From assembly GCA_003117195.1 (NCBI GenBank), contig BDSI01000033.1:856817-920816 (forward strand): a stretch of 64,000 nt of DNA, in the 5' to 3' direction. A model generated the notes under the pieces. The model worked only from the letters and a program-made list of their open reading frames with translations, did no database searches and was not told the origin of the DNA. A program made the position numbers and the translations under genes. The DNA comes from Eudorina sp. 2006-703-Eu-15 (Eukaryota; Chlorophyta; Chlorophyceae; Chlamydomonadales; Volvocaceae). Positions 41,201 through 51,800 of the stretch are shown in pieces (within the stretch, counting starts at the first letter, position 1; each line of letters starts with the position of its first letter).

Positions 41201-41946
41201 CCTCCCACACACTCTTACATGTGGAAGCGAAGTGCCGAGGAGAGAGCAAAATCACAGAAATGCACCCTTTGCACGCGCCTCTCCTTGACGACTCATACCA
41301 CTCACCACTTGTCAGGCCTAACTTCAGGCTAGCGTGGGGCAATGCAGCGGCCGGATTTCAATACGGTGCGCTGAGGGCGAAAACCGCCGGTCACAACGCC
41401 CCCTTGGGCTGCTGTCATGTGTTTGCTAGCCATGCTCGGGCCAATCCTCTCGAGGGGTCACTCAATCAATGGGTCCCCCCTACCTCCTAACAGCACCTGC
41501 CGCCTGCCGCTGACCACCGCAGGCCGCTGCGGAGGACCCTCACGACTCCGGATGTGTCGGTGCTGCCGCTGTTGTTGATTCTGTGTCTGATGTTGCTGCT
41601 GGGCTTGCTGGAGGTCATCCACGTGCCCGCTGGTGCTGGTCGTCAGCGTTTGAGTCCATGGACTGCCGGAAAGCCTTGGTACCTCCCCGGCAAGTTCTGA
41701 GGACACCGGCAACCCGTCGTCGGGCGTCCGTGAAGCCGCAACATCCGGCGACGTGGCCGCCGCCGGTGCTTCTGCCGCGGCTGCGGGTGACGCTGCGGGC
41801 GTCACAGCTGCGGGAGGCCACGTGGCTGCTGCTGGTGTCGTACGCTCGCGTGCACGCCGCGGGTTAGTTGGCGCACGGTGTCGAGTCGATGGGTTGGGCG
41901 GCCGGGTGGAGGGCAGATGGCGGGATGACGGCAGAGGAGGTCCCAT
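35294..41946 (-). CDS. NADP-dependent malic enzyme with long N-terminal extension
   Basis: Oxidative decarboxylation of malate to pyruvate, yielding NADPH and CO2. Exons in transcript order: 41946-41484, 40976-40781, 40280-40064, 39742-39581, 39268-39098, 38651-38559, 38282-38211, 37849-37703, 37521-37403, 37069-36901, 36422-36294, 36079-35929, 35664-35294; ~819 residues. The conserved N-terminal motif RGWQALRDPSINRG spans exons 2-3, followed by LEGLLPARV. Catalytic Tyr302 is in IYTPTVGD, Lys375 in GIPVGKAAVYG and metal ligands Asp470/471 in FNDDIQ; dinucleotide binding is FFGAGQANLG, with ALSNPTSRAEC and QANNCLVFPG further on. The assignment to the NADP form is by family resemblance, not by a tested residue. 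The first ~200 residues (Pro/Ser/Arg/Ala, then Gln-rich and Ala-rich) look like an organelle transit peptide plus linker; exon 1 is supported by phase only. The last ~70 residues are low complexity. Confidence 0.93.
38050..38082 (+). repeat. (GTGTGC)n tract
   Basis: GT-rich run with regular GC interruptions in a malic enzyme intron. Confidence 0.85.
38806..38861 (+). repeat. GGCGGTT heptamer repeat
   Basis: Tandem GGCGGTT and GGCGGTGGCGGTT units in the malic enzyme intron between 38652 and 39097. Confidence 0.9.
39369..39580 (+). repeat. (CCCA)n tetranucleotide array reaching a splice donor
   Basis: About 210 bases of CCCA units, interrupted by CAGC and GTCA variants in the left half and nearly perfect from 39497 to 39580. 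On the malic enzyme strand the array reads GGGT and starts exactly at the donor of intron 4, so the donor GTGGGT is itself a repeat unit. Confidence 0.95.
40693..40720 (+). repeat. Dispersed intronic repeat, family A, copy 2
   Basis: GGGCTGGGTGTGTCTGGG then CTGCTTTCAC, in the malic enzyme intron between exons 2 and 3, antisense to the gene. Confidence 0.78.
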
Positions 41947-42462
41947 CACTCCAGATAAAGCCTCAAGCTTTTGCAGTCGGTGGATCGCGGACGGAGGTCA
42001 GCGCAAGATGGTGGATGCAGGCGATTGGGCGCGGTCAGGAGCCAAGCGTGATGAGGGTTCCCCCAGGGCCCCCTAACAGAAGCATCGATACATGGTGGTG
42101 CCCCTTGCGGTCTGCGCACAAGATAAGATGCCCCTTTCCGTTTCTTCACTTGTTAAATCAATTTTCTGTGGTCCTCCAACGTAAATCACACGGAAGCCAA
42201 GCCTTCGTGTGGGCATTCCGTGCTTTGCAGGGAGCAATATTGCAATAGACAGCTATTACCACCTCATAACTTGGCAGGTCATACGAAGGAGGGATATCAA
42301 CCTCCACTCATCCCGTATTTTTGGATCCTGTGGAACCAGCTCAGCACGGAGATGCAACCCACAGCAGGTCTTTCTGCATGCGGAAAACATGGACGGGTTG
42401 GTGCGAGCAAAATATTGGCCTCTCTGCACGCAGGGGCGGACGGACCTCCCGGCCAGTTGGAA
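41947..42462. promoter_or_regulatory. Bidirectional promoter region between malic enzyme and the Pro-rich secreted protein
   Basis: Head-to-head start codons about 520 bases apart. GC content falls from about 42120 rightward. Open frames continue here on the + strand, so the secreted protein could begin further left with an extra exon. No specific element was recognised. Confidence 0.45.
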
Positions 42463-43098
42463 ATGCCGTCCGCAGCTTCACTCACCGGCGTCATGTGCCG
42501 CATTCTACTACTCACTAGCGTTGCCTACAATGACATTAATGATATCACGTTGGAATTCAGTACGCCGCGCTTCGTCGCACCAAGCTCCATGTTCTTCTGC
42601 TTCACAACACCAAACATTGCGATCACGCCCCTCAACTTTGATGTGCAGCAACTTAGCGAGGGAGGAACAATATTTTCCATCACGGAGACCACACAGGTGC
42701 CAACAATGCTGGACTTCCAGTTCACCAGTTTCTTTGCGTCCAGCGGTGCCGTGAACGCTCTGGAGGTCTCAACGGTCCACGAGGTCCTTGGCACAGATCC
42801 CTTCTACGGAGGCAGCTTCAAACTGCAGCGGTGAGGCACCCCAGCCCGGCCGAATTCCTGCTGGCTGTTGGAACCCCTCTTTTTGCCCTTTTTGGGGGCG
42901 GACATGCAGGATTTCCTGACTGGGTCCAGCACACCTCAGTGAAATGCAAACTATATACTTGCTGGTTGACAGCTTGCCGAACCTTACAAGGACACGCCCA
43001 TAAGAACCGTGGCATTTCTTCGATGCACCCAGGGTTTTGAGCGATGTGCGGGTGCCGCCTTCACCTCTACACTGCCCGTGCCCACTCCATGCGCCCAG

Positions 43099-43137
<39 letters not shown>

Positions 43138-46100
43138 CTATACACACACGCACACACAAGCGCGAAAGCCGGCGGCGCCTTGCCTGGGTGATGCCGTGTA
43201 CGACCAGGTACGACAATCTGGTCTTGGACCAGGATGGCACCTCCATTATGGGCGTGGCGGAGTTCCCAGTCGACCCGGCCACACCACCCGGCGGCGGGCC
43301 CCAGATGGGCAACTGCTTCCTCCTGTCAGGTGGGGCCGGCCTGGGTGCCACCGCAGGGTAACTCGGGCTTCGGTGCGCGCGTCGGCGGCGGCATGACCCC
43401 CCATGACACCCGCACGGCCCTCCTGTCCGGGTCACTCAGCTCAGCTTCAATCGGCCTCTGGACACCAGCCGCCCCCCACCCCTGCCCTCATCAACTCACG
43501 GCAGGCACCCGCCGCACAGCCCCCTCGGCAGTTCGGCCGCTCGTGCTGTGACCATCAACCGCGCACCCCATTGCATGCGTGGTTGCGCGACCCTCAGCCA
43601 ACTTGGTAGGATGCAAAGCAGCACCGCACCGCACCGCCCCTCGCTGGATATCTGCCCGTCCTCTCGACCGTTCCCATCCTGTCTCCCTGCTCCTCTGCTC
43701 CGAAACCACGAGCAGGAGCCTGGAAGGCCAACACCCGATACCAGATGGTGATCCAGGTCACCAACCCCGCGCCGCCGGACCCTGTGGAGGTGCCCTTCCC
43801 GCCGCCACCGCCTCCCAGCCCCTCGCCACCGGCGCCGCCGTCACCTCCGCGCGCCAACGCGACCGCGCCGCGGGTGCCGCCGCCGCGGCCGCCGCCATCG
43901 CCGCCACGGCCGCCGAGCCCCACGCCGCCGCCGCCAGGCCCGCAGTACATGCTGGTCAGCAACAACGCGACGCCGATTCTTTGGATGACACCCATAACGT
44001 ACGACGTTGCATACGGCGGCAACGGCGGCAGCTCGTTGCTGTTTGCCGTACGAGGCAACAAGTACGGCGCCGCTTGCCCGCTGCGGTGGGTCCAGCGGGA
44101 CGACCGGGCTCGCGGCCCATGATAGTGAAGCAAACAGCGGTTACGCCGCTGGTTGGATGGGCCTGCCGACTCGCCGTCGTGTCGCCGTCTGGGGAACCCT
44201 TTGTGGGGAGCAATCGCCTTGTCTGCGTCCGGTCGGCTGGACGAGATCAAATGCGAACAGACCCCAAAGCTTAACCCCGCCACCCTGCATGCCGTACAGG
44301 CCGGCCATTGTGCCCTACATGGGCGGCATGTTCGACGCCTGCGCGGAGTCGCGGAAGCGCGGGCTGGGCCCCGTCGTGGACACCACCGTCACGGTGCGGA
44401 GCTAGGCTGGGGGCTGGACAGCCCCCTTAGCCCATGCCCCTGCCTGCCCACTCGCCCCCGCCGCCTCCAACTGCCCTCTCGCGCGGGCGAATTTCCGGGT
44501 TAGACCGTCCCTGAATCAAAAACCGGCCGGCTTTCGGATAGCGCGCATCATGTTTATGTATCAGGGGCAAAGGTGTCTCTCGGTTTATTTTAACACACTT
44601 CGCTTATCGCGGCTCAGTTGTCTTTTACACACACCATCCCTCCCGAGCAATCCACCTGACCCCCTCGATCCATGTTCCACCCCTTGGCCCTTGCCGACCC
44701 GTATCCTGTACCCCTCCCTGCCTCCCTCCCGACACCCCCACCTCAACCGAGCCCAGGACTGCCTGCGGCGGCTCCGCACCGTCGCCAGCCAGCCCGCCAA
44801 CAGGAACACGCTGCCCTTCACCGCCCCGCCGCTGACGGCCTACAACCTGACCTCCTTCCGCGTCAGCTCCTGCCCGGCCAACAGCGGGCAGGTGCTGGGC
44901 CCGCGCATGGGCGGCGAGTGCATCACCTGCGGCACGTACGGCGTCATTCGTGTGAGGCGGGGCGGGGCGCGGGGCCGGGCGCGTACGGCATATGGCCGCA
45001 GCCGCGCGCAAGGAGGTGATGGTTGGCGGTTGTTGGAGGGGTGAGGACTGTGAGCCAGCGAGCATGTGCCAGGTATTTGAGGTTAGGATTTAACGTTGAC
45101 GGTGGGGGTGGCGATGGGGTTGGCGGTGGGGGTAGGGGCTGTCCGCCCGCGCGTGTGAGCCTGAGGGCGGCTCGACCTGACCCCAACCTGACCTTCTGTG
45201 TGGTTGTCGTCAACCAAGACAGCGGGGCCGCCACCCGGCCTCCCGGCCCCTCCGGGAGGGCTCGAGTCCGGCAAGGGGACCGCTGGTGTTCCTGTCGCGC
45301 CTCCACCCCCACGGCGGGTGTGTCTGGGTTGTTTCTTTGTAAACCCCCACGGCGCTGCGGGCCTTGTTCAATCAATTCTGTACACCCGCATCCCTTGCAG
45401 GCGTGTACGCGCGCGGCCTGCCCTGCCTGGCGTGTGCACGCGCGGCTGGACTGACATCACCGCGTCTCCTCGCCAGAATTTGGATGCGCTGCGTTGCCTT
45501 GCCTCATTTGCCCATACCCGGGCTTAATGCCGGGTGCGCGCGTGTGTGTGTTGAGTGAGGCACCCGTCCGAACCATACTTATGAAATAACCGGCATTAAC
45601 ATACCAGACGCAACACAGGGCAAGAAAGCAAGACGGCCGCGCCACCACCGTGTGTTATGTGTTTAATGAGAAGCCCACCGTGTGTGTGCATGTGTGTGCG
45701 CGCATCCTTCCCCCGACCTGTAACCCCCTCCCTTCCAGAACACCAGCTGCACCTGTCCGCCCGGGATCCTGCCCAACCTGGTGGGGTCGGTGGCGTGCGG
45801 CGACCCCATCACCCCGGACCGCGCCGTCAACTCCACCGCCGACCTGCCCGCCTGGTTGTGCAGCAGCTTCACCGCCGCACAGCTCGAGTGGGAGACGGTG
45901 GGTGCAGGGCCCCCGAGGAAGGAGGAAGGGAGGGCCAGGGAGGGCGTGCATGTCGATTGGGGTCAGCACATGATGACTGACGGAGGGGAAGGGTGGGAGG
46001 GGAAGAGAGCCAGGGAGGGCTCCTCGGGGCGACGGGGGCGTCCGCACGTATGGGCGCATTGGGAGAGCCTAGCTACCGTCAACTGCCCCTCGTCGCCCCG

Positions 46101-48253
46101 AAACTCCAGAACCAGTTCCACCCTACGCCCTACCCTACCCTACCCTACACGGCCACATGACACATGGGCCCGTAGGCGCGCTGTCAACCATCGACCCCTC
46201 GGCCCCTCGGCCACATGCAGCCAACCTCCCCCCGTTTGTTGATGTTCATGAGGCGTCCCCCCCCCCCCGCAGAAGCAACTGCTGGACCACAACGTCGCCA
46301 AGATGTACGTCACCGCCTTCATCACCTTGGTGCGGGGGCGGGCCGGGGCGCTGGGGGAGCGGTTGGGGCGCGTGAAGGCGCCTGTCTGATGGGCCGCATG
46401 TGGCGCCCCGTCCGCCGCTCGTCAGCCAGGCTTGGCTCGCCCCACTAAGCCGGCCCTGACAAATCGCTGACCTAAATCCCACACATACTAAACACGACTC
46501 AAACCTCCAAACCATGCACAGCCGGCGCGCGGCTCAGACCTCCACGAACACATGCATCACACACACACACACATACCCACATGCGCACATCCCCATCCGG
46601 TGGCGCTCCTGATGTGCCCGCAGGCCAGCCCTCTGCTGGACTGGTCGACTGCGTACAAAGTGAGGAGGGGGAGGGCGGAGGAGGAAGAGGAGGGTGGGCT
46701 GACCCCGCGGTGCTGTCGGATCGGGTAGTCGCAGGGTGATGTCTGCGGCACTGCGACCCTGTACCACCCACCGGCGCTAAGGCTGCTACGGCCATTGCCT
46801 CTGAGATTGCCACAGCAACTGCAACGGCTGCCGGGCCACTGCCACAGCTACTGCCACGGCTGCCCTGGCACTCCTGGCCTGCCATCGCTGATGCTGGTGA
46901 CTGCAACTGCTGCTTTGCTGCGGCCATTGCTGTCATTGCTGCTCGGACGACAGGCGTTTCAGACGTTCAACGCGACTCTCATCTTTGATGACCGGCGGCC
47001 CAATTCGCCTACGAGGACGTACGGCATCAAGCCCAACTGCGACAGCTGTACGGACGGCCAGTTTAAAAATGTGTACACCAAACAAATGGTGCGGATAATG
47101 ATGGTGGTGGTGCGAATGGCAGTGGTGATATGTTTGGCGGGTGGGAATGTACCGTACTTGCAGGCACCGTAAACCGTATTCGTGCTGACGTGCTGACAAA
47201 CGTCAGATCCGAAAGAGTTGAGTGGAAGGGAACGAAAGGTCAACATGGCTAGGCTGGGGGAAGGGCAATTTCCGGGCGGGAGGGGCCTCAGGTTATACCT
47301 CCGGGTGTTTCCAGATGTCGAAATTCGCCTGGAGGCCCCCGGGGCAGTGGGTGGCGGTCCACTGGCCGACCCCCGAGTGGGCCCCCCGCTGATACCGTAC
47401 CCGGCCGCAGTGGTGAACAGCTTAGGTCGGGGGCGCGAGGGCTTGGCACCTGGCGACTGGCGACTGGGGGCGCTGGTGACGCCACCTCGGCCCGTCGTTC
47501 CAGGGTGACCTCCGCCCCTTCCCCCTTCCCCGGGCCGCCCCGCCGCGCAGACATCCGTGTTCGACTGGCACTTCGACGCGATGAACACCTTTCGCTTCAT
47601 TGGATACCTCCTGGACCAGGTGGGTGGGATTCATGTGGGTCAGGTGGGCGGGAGAGCCTGTAGGTCCTGCGGGTGTGGGGCCGTAGTGGATCATGGGCAA
47701 AGACACCCTGCCGCGTGTGCTGTGCGCATGCGGGTGTGTGCGGGTGGGCATGGGGAGGGCGCGGAGGCGGGGGCCCGGTATATGAGCGGGCTTGGGAGCT
47801 GGTAGGTCAACAACTTGCGCTGGGAGCTGAGTGTCTCTCAAGGAAGGTTCGGAAGGGGAGGATGGGACAGGGATCAATGCGGTCAGAGGTTCGGTGGAGC
47901 TGGGTAAGATGGCGTTTCACCATGAGCTGCCATCCGTTTGAGGGCATGCGGTGCTGGGGATGTGCGGCAGTGCGTCGCGCTGACGGAGAGGGATCTGGTG
48001 AAATGCAAGAGTGGAGTCACGGCTGATGTCTAAGGATTGCCTGGCACTGCGGCGACGGCGGTGGGGGCGCTATGCCCGCGCATGACGTCTGCCCTGTCGA
48101 CGCGTATCCCCGACGCAGGAGCTGCGGTCGCCTTGCCGAGCGCTTTGGGACAGCAGGGATCCCAAGAATTGGAACTACGGTTACTACGACCAAATCATTT
48201 GCAAGCCGATGCCCAGTGGGACGTGCTGCGGTGCAAATTTCGACGGGACGTGA
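42463..48253 (+). CDS. Secreted Cys-rich protein with hydroxyproline-type Pro-rich spacer
   Basis: Exons: 42463-42830, 43208-43329, 43716-44061, 44300-44393, 44757-44951, 45739-45897, 46273-46329, 46954-47088, 47551-47619, 48119-48253; every junction in frame; ~559 residues; stop TGA at 48251-48253. An N-terminal domain (FVAPSSMFFCF onward, ending MGNCFLLSGAW) is joined by a spacer of ~50 residues made of PPPP, SPSPP and SPPRP units to a second, Cys-rich domain (GGECITCGTYG, NTSCTCPPGILPN, KPNCDSCTDGQF, PSGTCCGANFDG). Two globular parts joined by a Pro/Ser rod is the architecture of volvocine extracellular-matrix HRGPs, and such prolines are hydroxylated and glycosylated. I see no clear pherophorin domain, so the family is open. 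The start is uncertain: Met at 42463 gives a weakly hydrophobic leader (SLTGVMCRILLLTSVA); an upstream exon is possible. Confidence 0.78.
43100..43134 (+). repeat. (CA)n microsatellite
   Basis: Perfect CA run in the first intron of the Pro-rich secreted protein gene, with a second short run following at about 43142-43157. Confidence 0.95.
45313..45349 (+). repeat. Dispersed intronic repeat, family A, copy 3
   Basis: GGCGGGTGTGTCTGGGTTG followed by TTTCTTTGTAAACCCCC, in sense orientation within an intron of the secreted protein gene. Confidence 0.75.
45627..45690 (+). repeat. Dispersed intronic repeat, family B, copy 1
   Basis: AGCAAGACGGCCGCGCCACC, then TGTGTTTAATGAGAAGCCCA and a GT-rich tail. 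The same two blocks in the same order recur at 61404-61500. Confidence 0.78.
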
Positions 48254-48802
48254 AGTGCGCGAGTTGACCGGCGAAAAGGGAGTCGAGCGAAGCTATCGCT
48301 GATGTCTTTGACGAACCAAAGAAGCGTGTCGGTTCGTGTTGGCAATGGTGTAAATAAACGAACGAGGCGAGCGCGTACAGGCATTGAAGATGTCCTTTGG
48401 CTGAGGGCAACTGTTTGCGGTTGATCCAAGGCGGTTGTAAGGGTGACCTAGTACAGCGGGACGAGCTGCGAAGCTGCTACCCGACAGCGACGTCGCGTGC
48501 ACGTTGCACTAGAGCTATGCGCCCTAATTTTGCCCTTGTGGAGGGCTCAGTAATTTAGGAACTACAGGCGCATGAACGAGCAAACCTTATAGGATGTAAA
48601 AGTCATGTGACTGACTGGCCTTTTCGCGCATGAAGATTATCGATCGTACGAGAAGTGTCGCAACGGTCTTGTGTGCAGCTTCTGTGTGTAACTAGCTACT
48701 TCCGGAGACCATCGCCTTCCGTAACGAACTTTGGGCCGACAAGCCGTCCCACGAATTTGTGCTGTGTTGCATTCTGTCATAGAAACTAGGTTATGCCATG
48801 AG
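48254..48802 (+). other. 3' UTR of the secreted protein gene and promoter of the sulfotransferase gene
   Basis: A 549-base spacer between two genes in the same direction. It holds one TGTAA at 48349-48353; the remainder, AT-richer, should contain the sulfotransferase promoter. No exon was recognised. Confidence 0.6.
48349..48353 (+). terminator. TGTAA poly(A) signal of the secreted protein gene
   Basis: First TGTAA after the stop codon, 96 bases downstream and followed by an AT-rich stretch. Confidence 0.6.
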
Positions 48803-51800
48803 ATGACATACTGCGTTGAAATGGTCCCTGTTTTACTTTTGGCCTTGTGCCTAGCTTTTGCCGGGCGGGCACAATCCCAGACGCTGGCTGAGTGCCAGGG
48901 GCTGACCGATCATTACCTTGAAAAACATCATAAAGAGGCATCTCCATACACGGGATCAAACCTGCTTTACTTCTTGCACGTCCCCCGAACAGCCGGGCGG
49001 ACTTTCCACAGCTGTTTGCTGAAAATAGGTGTACATCCAGCGCTCAGATGTCCGAAAGCCTACGATCACTTGCGGATAACCAATATGAGCAACCCAAACT
49101 GCTACCTCCTCAGTTCGCACGATGACTTCAGCGTCGTGTCCATGTTACCGCCGGACGTAGCGGTCATTACCCAGCTTCGAGACCCCGTTGATCGTTTCCT
49201 TTCCGCGTACGAGTTTGCGGTGGAGGTAGCGTCGCGGACTTTACGACGTCCGAAGAACTACCGCAAGAAGGTCGGCAGGATCGCCACCGAGGATGTGTGG
49301 CCATGGTCGTACCTGGTGCCTTTCTTTGCTGAAGACATGAAGCCCAAGGTGCGCATCACCGGCAGCCGCGAGCGCCGTCAACTGCCATAGCGCCGCAGGG
49401 TTCGGGTGGGGACAGGTGTACGGAAAGAAGAGACGCAGGTGTATGTGGTTGCAAACCGGAGCTTGCCTGCACTCGTGAAGCGCACATGCCACGCATCAGC
49501 ACTCCTTGTTGCTATTGAGAAGGGATTTCTGAAGGACGGTTGGCAACAGCGCCTCCGCCTTCGTCCCAAGTCCCGGTGCCATCACACACAATTGGGCTCT
49601 CCGCCACCCGCCCTAAACCGTCCGGTTGAGGAGTGCGCCCCGTGGACACGAAGACAGCCATTGCCTCCCCCCTTGGCCTTCCCTGCACACACACGCGACC
49701 TGTCGTCTGCTCTTATCCTGACTGCTGCCTTACCCCTCCCGCTGCCCGCATGGCACGGCAGGTCGCAGCGGCGCATGCCATTGATCAGCCCGAAGGAGGT
49801 GAGCGTCTTGGCCTCCTGGCGGCCTCTGGCGTGGGCGGCCCAAACCCCACTCAGTTGCAGGCCGGGCAGACCCTCACGACGGCGCGGCTTTTCCACCCTT
49901 CCGGAATGTTCACGAGGGCCTCGCTCGCAGCTGTTACGAGGTTGATGTCCTAAACAACCGCCGTGATTAAGCTCGAGTGTGATCTAGCTGTGGCAGGAGT
50001 TGGTAAGGTCAGCTGGGGGTTGCTGCAAGCGCGGCACCCCAGGCGACGCACCTGCCACTGCGGTGCACGGCTGGAAGCGATCCGGGGGCCCGTCCGGGCA
50101 GGTAAACATTCGCCGAGCGGCCCCGGAGGGCGAGGGCGGCCAGCACAACGTCGGCGGCTATCAGTTTGGTGCTCTATTGCTGTTTCGCGGTCTTGATTAG
50201 CATAAGGGGACCCAGGCCGCACACGCCTCCAGGGAGGCAGCAGCCCTAGAGTTCGGGCCGAGAAGGCCATCTATCCAAGGCGCCGAGTGGCTGGCTTGCT
50301 GGCGTGGTGATCGCCGCTGGAGGCGCGCAGTCAGCATGCTCAGACGCCACTCTGCCCTGCCGCACCGCGCCACGCCTGCCCTGCTCGCCGACCCGACCCG
50401 ACGCGACCCGACGCGCCGGCCGATGTAGGGTGGTTTGCCGAGATGGAGAAGGACGGCGAGCGGTACTTTTTCAACAAGATCACCAACGAGACCAAGACGG
50501 AGCTGACGGAGGAGGAGCGCGCGCGGGCGCTGCCGCTGCTGGATCCGTACGACAACGACCTCGTCATCAGCCTACGGGTAGGGGCCCGGCGGGAAGGGAG
50601 GCGGGGTGAAGAGGGGCCTGGGATGCGGTTGCGAGGAGGGGTCCGGTGGTACGAGGCGACACGAGGCAACCGCTCGAGCACCGGTTTCGCTCACTCTCAG
50701 ACCTGAGCACCTGACACCTTCCTCAGGGTTCCGCCACCACCCCAGCAGCCCATCGGAGCTTCCATGTTGCTGCGCCGCCGCCGGAGGCGTTGCTGCCTCT
50801 GAATCCACCGTGCGTCTGTCGCTCGCTGTACTGTACTGTACCGAGCTGTACTGTACTGTACTGTACTTTACTGTACTGGGGAGTGACTGGCCGCTCCCCC
50901 CTGATGGCCATGTGCCGCCCTCAGGATTTTGCCAAGCACCCCATCGCCAGCGAGCTGCTGCACAACGGCGCCACGTTCCAGGTGCGTGTGGGCACGACAC
51001 GAGGGGCCTTCTGCCTGCCACACATGAAGAGCTGCTTCCGCTACATTGTTGCACAAATTGGGGATCACAACTCATGGAGGCACGGCCGAATGGCAGCGGT
51101 GCGTGGGTGAGGCCTGAAAACTGACTCGCCGTCTTCCAACACGGGTAGCTCTTCTGATGTCCACGTCAAACACGGGCCTAAACATGACAACAGACTCGCT
51201 GTGAGCGTCCGCCCAGGGCAGTGGCAGAGCAACGGCCCTCCACACGACCCGGGCGGTCTCTCAAACCCAGGGCCCGCCCGCCCGCCCGCCCGGAGCAGGG
51301 CACACGGCACGAAGGGGACGTCCCGCCGATGGCTTCACCCCCCTCCTTCCCCCGGGCCCCTACCGACCCGCTCCAGGTGCTGGGCATCACCAACTATTCG
51401 CACTGGGGCGATGCCGGGGGCTTCCGCGGCTGCCTGCACCGCTACGACAACCTCCGCAACCAGCTGCTGGACGTGGCCAAGGCGCGGGTCAAGCGCTTCA
51501 CCCACGTGGGCACCACGGACCGCCTGTACGACTCGGCGGCGTCGGCACTGGTGGGTTCCCTGGAGCGACGACCGATGGGGCGGGAGCGGGGGGACTCGGG
51601 GGGAAGGGGGGTTGTCGGGACGGGCGGAGCCTCGCTGGGGACCGGTGTTTGGGACCGGGGGCCGGCGGGGGGGCGGGCGGGGCACACTGGCATGTGGCTC
51701 GGAGGAGCGGGGCAGTGGGGCCTGGAGCTGCACCGGGGAGCTTGCTGAGGACGGTGGTGAGCAGAGGTCGGACTGAATGAGGGGTCGGAGGTCGGAGCAC

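Noticed and set aside
41511..41699. Plus-strand exon with a hydrophobic Leu-rich segment
   Set aside because: It conflicts with minus-strand malic enzyme exon 1, which joins in phase to exon 2; the hydrophobic run is the complement of a Gln-rich stretch. Not fully excluded.
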